Assembly: GCA_017562135.1 (NCBI GenBank)
Contig: QEYB01000654.1
Location: 682,001 to 746,000 of the forward strand
Direction: 5' to 3'
Length of the DNA: 64,000 bases
Origin: Dipylidium caninum
Taxonomy: Eukaryota; Platyhelminthes; Cestoda; Cyclophyllidea; Dipylidiidae
A program made the translations under genes and the position numbers. Under the pieces are notes generated by a model. It worked only from the letters and a program-made list of their open reading frames with translations, had not been told where the DNA came from and ran no database searches. Positions 58,801-64,000 of this stretch are shown here, one piece after another; positions within the stretch are counted from its first letter, which is position 1; each line of letters begins with the position of its first letter.

Positions 58801-61637
58801 GTGACCGGCCGGCCGTCAGCAATGCCATCGGTGGTAGGCGGAGGGAAACGAGGGTGGAAAAGGGGAGAAATCAAAATGGTGGGATTGACGCTCAAGAGCC
58901 TCAAAAAAAGGATTTCGACGAGGCGAAAGCTTGCGCCTTGTTGAGAGGGCACGAGAGACGCCGGTGTGGCGGATGCTCACGCAGGGGGCTCTGGCAGACG
59001 CCAGTTTGGCTATTCATCAAGGAGGAGAAGTCAGTCCGACGCCGCCCTCACGCAATCTCCATTAAAGACGCCACAGACAATCGAGCTAAAGCCTCACTCA
59101 CTCATTTTCTCTCTCTCCCCACCCCATTCCCCTTGCATTGCCAGAGCCTGAACCGAAGTGTCACCCATGTGTGACGCGCGACTCACGCAGGCCGACAAAA
59201 GCAGATGTGAGGCAGTCTCGACCTGAGGCGGACAGTGGTATGTTGCTTTGTGACTTCAGCAAATAAAATACAGCCGCCTGGCGGCTGCGAGACGTGACTC
59301 CCGCCCGAGACGCGAGACTCAAAGCGTGGCAACAGGATGTACACGGGGTGCCTCCCTCTCCTTCGTAAAAAGCCGAATTTAAACAAAATTGTGGTAGGAT
59401 GAAAAGGTGAAAGGGCTTGCGGCGGAGGCAGAGGTGAGAGCAAGGAGTGGAGTGGATGAGAACGAAATTCCCGTGCCCGCGCCCCCCCCCCCTCACCCTT
59501 CCAAGTAGTGTCCCACAAATAGCGAATTTGTGATTAACGGGCGCGCTCCTCACTGAGTCGTAGTTCTAACAGCGGGGAAACCCCATCGAAATGCATTTTC
59601 CCATCAACGAATTGGCGAAGTAAAGTAGATGGAAGAAGAGCCTATTTTCAAGGAATCCAAGGCCCAACCAAGAATGACGACAGGGCGAAAGTGGACCGGA
59701 GGCGGAGGCGTGAGGAAAGGAGGTAAAGCGCTGTCATTGAACCCATATTTTGGCATATTTGAAGGGCGAGGGTGCGACAAACAAATTAATGAAGGGGAGA
59801 GTCACACACCCTTCTCTCCATCCAGTAGGAGGCGCTCTTACTAAGGCTGGAGGAGGCTCGGTGGAAAGAGAGCAGAGAGACGCGTACGCCTATCATCAGG
59901 TGAATTTCAAGTGGAGGGGAGAGGAAAGGGAGGAAGTAGAGGGAGAGAGTCAAACATTTTACCGGTGGTTCTTCAAACGAAATGGGACGCGGCAAAACAA
60001 ACTATACAACGCACTAATGGCGACAGAAAAGTTGAGATTAGGCTCCAGAGCCGAAGAAAAGTAATGTAAGCGCAGTAGAAGGACTTGAGTCCGATTACCT
60101 GAATTAAAGGATACAAGTCTACCTAAAATGAGTGACAGATGATTTGATAGAAGAGAAATCTGGTGTTCTGTATTTGTGACGGATGGAGAACCAAGCTTTC
60201 ACCTCAAGCGCGCACTAAAACAACATTCTAACATTGATAAGCTAAAGAGAAAAGGGTTTTGTCAGTTGCGGTAAGACGAGGCGCTAAATTGAACCCAGAC
60301 GATTCGCTCCAATTGCAAAAAAAAATCCAAGACGCAAAATCAAATTAAAATGAATTGTAAAAAGAAAGGAGACGCAACTAGTGGCATAAAAAGGAACGCT
60401 TGGCAGGGTAACGAAGATGGTGAAAGGAAATGTAGCCGTCCACCGAAGTTCAGAAGAACTCAGAGAAGTTATAGGCAAAAAGGGAAACGTGTGGATTAAT
60501 GGTACCGAACATCCATGCTTGTTAGAGGATTGTCATTGGGGCTTACTTAGTTGCGGGTAGACTAAAATAAAATTTGTCAGACAAGTTCATTTGCGCATCA
60601 GTTTTTAAATCTTACTTCTAAGGTCGGTGACTAACATCAGGGACAAATCTAGGAAATGAGTTAAGTTACGTAGAAAAATAAGACAAAAATACGGCCCTTT
60701 GATCAGAATAGAGGATTTTCAGTAGAAGTAAAGTTGAAAAGCAAGGATTGCCTTTACTAAAATAATGGTGTGCACCCTGTAGATTTTCGATTAGAAAACC
60801 GAAGTGTATTGTGTTAAGTGAGAAAAGTTGTGATACCGATTTTGAGACAGATTGTGTCATTCAAAGTTTAAGCATCAATCACAAAACCTCAGACATCAAA
60901 ATTTTAAAACTAAAATTATTTCAAGAAAATAATTAAACAAAGAAGATTCGTGATCTCACAAAAACACATCTAATTTCTATAAAAAAAGTAGTCACAAGTA
61001 GAGTAAATGGATTAATTAAATTTTAGGGGAGAACACATACCTCACGCCAGAATCTCACGTCACACGAATTCCAGCACAGAAAACACTCAACACAGGAAGC
61101 AGTGCTGGGAACTGCGGAGCTATTAGAAGTAAATCTTGTAACGATCACCATGACAGCATGCGCCAACGCAATTATTCCACATGCCAAGTACCGTGACCGA
61201 TTGTTAGGAAGGTAGACTTGGACACAAAGAGTAAGTGCTAGAAGAAGCCATACATCCTGGCGAGCAATAGTGGAATCCGTAGCAGAAGCAGAGGTTGGTG
61301 TAGGGAGAGAAGCTAGAGTAGAAAGGGTAATGGCAATAGAGGCGCAGAGTGTAGCCTGACGCAATCTCTTGAGGGTGTGTGTGATACAGGAAAATGTTTG
61401 GAAATGATTCCCACGGCAGTGGATAAGGCCGACAATGCAGCAGACTAGCGCACTGAAGTGAAGAAAAGGTTGCTGACCAAGGAGTCTTGAGCTAAACAAG
61501 CGCGCGGCAGAAAGCGAAGTAGCGATTATGGAGATACAAAATAGGAGGATGAAAAAAAGTCGTAGGTGGTAGATGGAGAGAGAGGGGGAGAAAGTGGTGT
61601 GAAAAAGGCGGGAGATGGCGCAAAACCGATGAACCAT
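39444..61637 (-). CDS. Divergent transmembrane adenylyl cyclase (class III)
   Basis: Traced exons, 5' to 3': 61637-61041, 58680-58531, 58455-58340, 58271-58091, 57411-57284, 54536-54375, 53739-53579, 53276-53032, 52640-52395, 52300-52211, 51731-51647, 49408-49322, 45620-45546, 43095-42851, 42612-42483, 42294-41686, 41568-41475, 41227-40881, 40808-40641, 40277-40154, 40072-39933, 39805-39444; about 1514 residues, tail incomplete. Order is that of animal membrane adenylyl cyclases, which make cAMP from ATP at the plasma membrane: six hydrophobic segments, C1, a second membrane cassette, C2. Diagnostic matches are RNVSFLSAELVGF, EVRVDHANSCVQ, ARVAIHTGEAYAAVLG and LHIGATVSGVV. The start is the first ATG in the open exon. 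Exon 6 to exon 7 is out of phase by one base. Many catalytic residues are replaced, so cAMP production is doubtful. Confidence 0.85.
40881..42483 (-). other. C2 catalytic-like domain of the cyclase
   Basis: The C2 helix follows the last membrane segment (CQWTEQWVKMLLEQKVDLVR). The fold is then recognisable as RLNRRICLIDEIA, LVKVHSVGNC, LHIGATVSGVV and LDVALRLASA. Against mammalian C2a, the adenine-binding Lys (KIKTIG) aligns with His (KVHSVG), the adenine-binding Asp (QYDIW) with Leu (QFLLL), the transition-state Asn (NVASR) with Asp (DVALR), and the neighbouring Arg is kept. About 100 residues of low-complexity Ser/Thr/Ala-rich sequence are inserted between the first strand and the first helix, within 42294-41686, and a Gly run within 41227-40881 replaces the loop that normally holds a phosphate-contacting Lys. 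Confidence 0.75.
41250..41300 (+). repeat. ACA/GAT trinucleotide microsatellite
   Basis: An (AAC)n run of about eight units followed by (GAT)n and (GAG)n runs. It lies in the cyclase intron just before the acceptor at 41228. Confidence 0.85.
42483..53276 (-). other. C1b linker and second membrane cassette
   Basis: Exon 8 (53276-53032) is a polar Ser/Thr/Glu-rich linker. The next exons each carry a hydrophobic stretch: ALTALVCTTEYLAAPTALVL, LAWMMLTLMLLGVAGGLLV, VYPCVVAWTLLLLIAFSI, CVVFTIFLLLASLLLIL, FVAVFFSLPAALTLTA, then two in 43095-42851 and HFVFVLLVCLLPW in 42612-42483. That is about eight stretches against six in the family, so some may not span the membrane. Introns of 3.7 kb (49321-45621) and 2.4 kb (45545-43096) interrupt the block. 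Confidence 0.7.
46463..46485 (+). repeat. GA dinucleotide tract
   Basis: (GA)n inside the 3.7-kb cyclase intron between the exons at 49322 and 45620. The rest of that intron has no coding exon I could place. Confidence 0.85.
56990..57004 (+). repeat. CA dinucleotide tract
   Basis: Short (CA)n within the 2.7-kb intron between the exons at 57284 and 54536. That intron is otherwise without recognisable content. Confidence 0.8.
57239..57277 (+). repeat. GGGCGA hexanucleotide microsatellite
   Basis: About six GGGCGA units in the cyclase intron, ending only a few bases from the donor of exon 5 at 57283. On the transcribed strand it reads CCCTCG, directly downstream of the splice site. Confidence 0.9.
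58681..61040. other. First intron of the cyclase gene (2.36 kb)
   Basis: The exon ending at 61041 and the one starting at 58680 are both in phase 0 and their products align side by side with the family (FWRE then VASNM), so nothing between them is needed. Short open frames around 59.2-60.0 kb on either strand show no motif. Confidence 0.6.
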
Positions 61638-62176
61638 GGACCGAAAAAAATGATTTTTTTCCGAGTTCAAGCTACTATGAAGACAGTCTTATGATGGTTC
61701 GAGTAATCAGAAAAGGCTAAAATCACATCATGTAAAGCACAATTTGGCGATTTGGAAAGTCCCCGACCTTGAATACTGGTTTATCTGAGATCTATAAACA
61801 AATAGACAAAATGCAAATGTTATTTTGAAATGAATCTAAAATATACACAGCCTTGAGTATGATGCTAGGCGAATTAAGATTAGGCGCTGTAGTGAGACTG
61901 ATTATTTCTGCATAACAATCGGGAAAGAAAGGGTTTTGGTGGCCAAGATGTCAACAATTAATAATGATAATGTTATTATTACTCTGGTATTACTACAAAA
62001 GGTTGGCTTTAAACTTAAAGGGTGTATCGCTGCAATGATAACCGGTTTGTACATGCATGTTTTCAAAAGAGCCGCGCTATTCACGTGCCATGAGGCGAGC
62101 CAATTATCTTACGACATTTGCTTCCTTTGGTTGGTCGGGAGCCGGTGGGTTGCAAAATCGTGCTTAACTCGCCAGG
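61638..62176. promoter_or_regulatory. Bidirectional promoter region
   Basis: The start codons of the cyclase (61637, leftward) and the thioredoxin-like gene (62177, rightward) are 539 bp apart with no gene between. The interval is AT-rich. I see no certain TATA box; the shared promoter is inferred from the head-to-head layout. Confidence 0.5.
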
Positions 62177-63696
62177 ATGAGCATTAAGCAAGTCACCACT
62201 GATGATGCTTTTAAAGAAGCGTTGAAAAGAGCTTCTGACGATTCCAATCGCCTAGTGGTCCTGGACTTCTTTGCCACATGGTGTGAACCATGTATGGCAA
62301 TAGAACCCGATGTCGCTGACCTGAGTAGACATTTCCCGTCCGTTAGCTTCATCAAAATTGACGTCGACACATGCTCGGTAAATACTTAAGAAATTGAGTA
62401 TATATTTCGTTTCTACATGCAATTAAATTTTGTCTGTAGGAGTGCGTTGCGAATTTCGGTGTCGTCGAAATACCAACTTTCGTTATCCTTCGAGGAGAGC
62501 AGCCCATTGAAACCATTCGAAAGGCGAATGTCGACACACTGCGTGCTCGCCTTAACGACCTGACTAGATTGTCTGGTGGTTCTTCGTCTTCCCCAAATCC
62601 AACTTCAAGCGGTTCTGCCCCTACCATCGCACCTGTTCCTGGCCTTGTAAGCTGGCTGTTCTTTCTAAAAAGATTCATATCTCCAGATGGATCTCGTTTC
62701 GCTGCTCGACAAAACTCGTTGTGAGTGCCTCAACTGTCATAGCGCTCATGGGCTTGAATGCGCTTTAACGAAAGATATGTCTTACCTCATGTCCGACGCT
62801 GACGAACAGGTACGTCTTTTATTATGCCTACTATCCAATCCGAAAATCAGTTAGCCTAATTTAAAACGTGTTTACGATCGTCTTATATTGGCACAATACA
62901 CTTCACAAATTGCACCCCAATTTCTCATTTCGCGTCCGACAAGTGCAAGTTTGTCATTTACGTTGTGAATGAGGTGGCGAATCTTCTGCTCTCTAAAAAT
63001 GAGATGAACCATCTTTTACATTAATTATACCTCTTTTTGTCTCGATTATAGCTCATCATTTTCCTTTCGTTTAATCAACTCGTGAAACTACACTCTCTTC
63101 GAATTACAGCCCCTGAAGGTTTGTCTGGTTATTTTACGAAATTAAATTTCTTCAATGGCTTTTATTTATGTGTTTCTATTCTTTAAAATTTTTTGACAAA
63201 CCTTAGATTGCCACGTTTATTCGTGTCTGTTGTCGCGCTTTATGAATTTTACGATATGAAGCTGTGTCCAGAAACTTATTTAATAGTCTTATTTGTAAAC
63301 TAGGCGTTAAATATCACTTCCCCTCTCCTTTGCTAATGGCATTTGACTACTTACTGCTGATGGTTTTATAATATTGAGGCGATTAACATCGGTAAATACA
63401 TTTGGTTTTCTTCTGACATCAGACCTGCCACGCATACATCGGTTCGCATTTTCCCAACTGCTTATTAAAATAGTGGCTTGGTTGCCCGGAATAATCTACT
63501 ACACACCCGTCTGTACCCGCATAAAGACAGATGTGCAGGGCACTTTTGTCTGAGGGATGTTAGTTTTACGCAGGCTAATCTTTTCACATCAATGGACTTT
63601 AGATTCGGGACCGAAAAATATCAAGATCTTCACAAACCAGACAACGACGCCTGATTTTGATGCCTGTGAAGCTGCCACACCCGTCCAGGCGTTCAC
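62177..63696 (+). CDS. TXNL1: TXNL1-type thioredoxin with PITH domain (partial)
   Basis: Five in-phase exons: 62177-62377, 62440-62646, 62687-62809, 63052-63118 and 63603-63696, about 230 residues, continuing past the window end in phase 2. Exons 1-2 form a thioredoxin fold: active site WCEPC (Cys36 and Cys39), the partner strand FIKIDVD and the cis-Pro motif VEIPTF. A Ser/Pro-rich linker leads to a PITH domain with MDLVSLLDKTRCECLNC, LIIFLSFNQLVKLHSLR and PKNIKIFTNQ, all in the order seen in TXNL1. The family is a cytosolic and nuclear thioredoxin that binds the 26S proteasome through PITH. The active site has Glu where most thioredoxins have Gly. Intron 2 is only 40 bp. Confidence 0.92.
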
Positions 63697-64000
63697 GTGA
63701 GCGCTTCCTTTCGTTGCACATTAGTGATATCTGCTCTTTGCCTTAAATGTGTCGTTCCACAAATTTTGCCTGGGAAAAGCCTCCATTTGATTGATAGAAA
63801 CGAATTCCAGTTATGAAATAACTCTTTACTCACTCCAAGTTGGTAGGACTTTGGTAAACAGTGATAGATCCTTTATTTGCGTACTTCTCCACATCTGGCT
63901 TGCGGGGCCGGCCTCGCCGTCACAGCGCCGCCCTCTTCTTTTAGCCTTACTCCGTCTCACCTCAAAGCGTCTTCCCTCATCCAATTGAAATATGTCAAAT
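63697..64000. other. Intron or further sequence of the TXNL1 gene
   Basis: The remaining PITH-domain exons must lie to the right. No in-phase continuation could be recognised before the window ends. Confidence 0.5.

Noticed and set aside
59161..59553. Minus-strand frame near 59.2 kb as a cyclase exon
   Set aside because: The products of the exons at 61041 and 58680 are contiguous when compared with the family, so no exon is needed here.

Overview
The window is nuclear DNA from a small-genome invertebrate animal. All genes are split by GT-AG introns, some extremely short (35 bp in the hnRNP K gene, 40 bp in the thioredoxin-like gene). This, with the families present, suggests a flatworm (perhaps a tapeworm or fluke); that placement is inference. 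Base composition is uneven: positions 1-14 kb and 59-64 kb are AT-richer, and most of 14-59 kb is GC-rich.

Layout. 1-6.4 kb holds no convincing gene, only a diverged direct-repeat pair and a deleted 5S rRNA-like copy. 6.5-10.2 kb is a complete hnRNP K-type RNA-binding gene (+) with two KH domains and no third. 11.4-13.9 kb is an unrecognised coiled-coil gene (+). 14.2-29.7 kb is a head-to-tail array of seven ~2.2 kb units, each with the same five tRNA genes (Gln-CTG -, Ile-TAT -, Arg-TCT +, Trp-CCA -, Gly-GCC +), 35 in all, plus pentanucleotide microsatellites. 29.8-30.25 kb is the 3' end of an unidentified + strand gene whose reading frame is broken once, beside the array edge. 31.4-32.4 kb is a compact three-exon gene for a small secreted orphan protein with a TATA box.

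61.6 kb down to at least 39.4 kb (-) is a large 12-TM-type class III adenylyl cyclase. I traced 22 exons; their phases agree at every junction but one. It has the family's layout (TM cassette, C1, TM cassette, C2) followed by a low-complexity acidic tail, but nearly every catalytic position I can align is changed. Further candidate minus-strand exons run to 33.18 kb and may be its 3' end or a separate gene. Head-to-head with it, starting at 62177 (+), is a TXNL1-type thioredoxin/PITH gene that runs off the right end.

How it fits together: the tRNA array is a dedicated Pol III block supplying five isoacceptors in equal dose. The protein genes around it are unrelated housekeeping or signalling genes; the cyclase and TXNL1 genes probably share a bidirectional promoter. 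Exon calls come from reading frames, splice-site consensus and remembered family motifs; no database search was possible.
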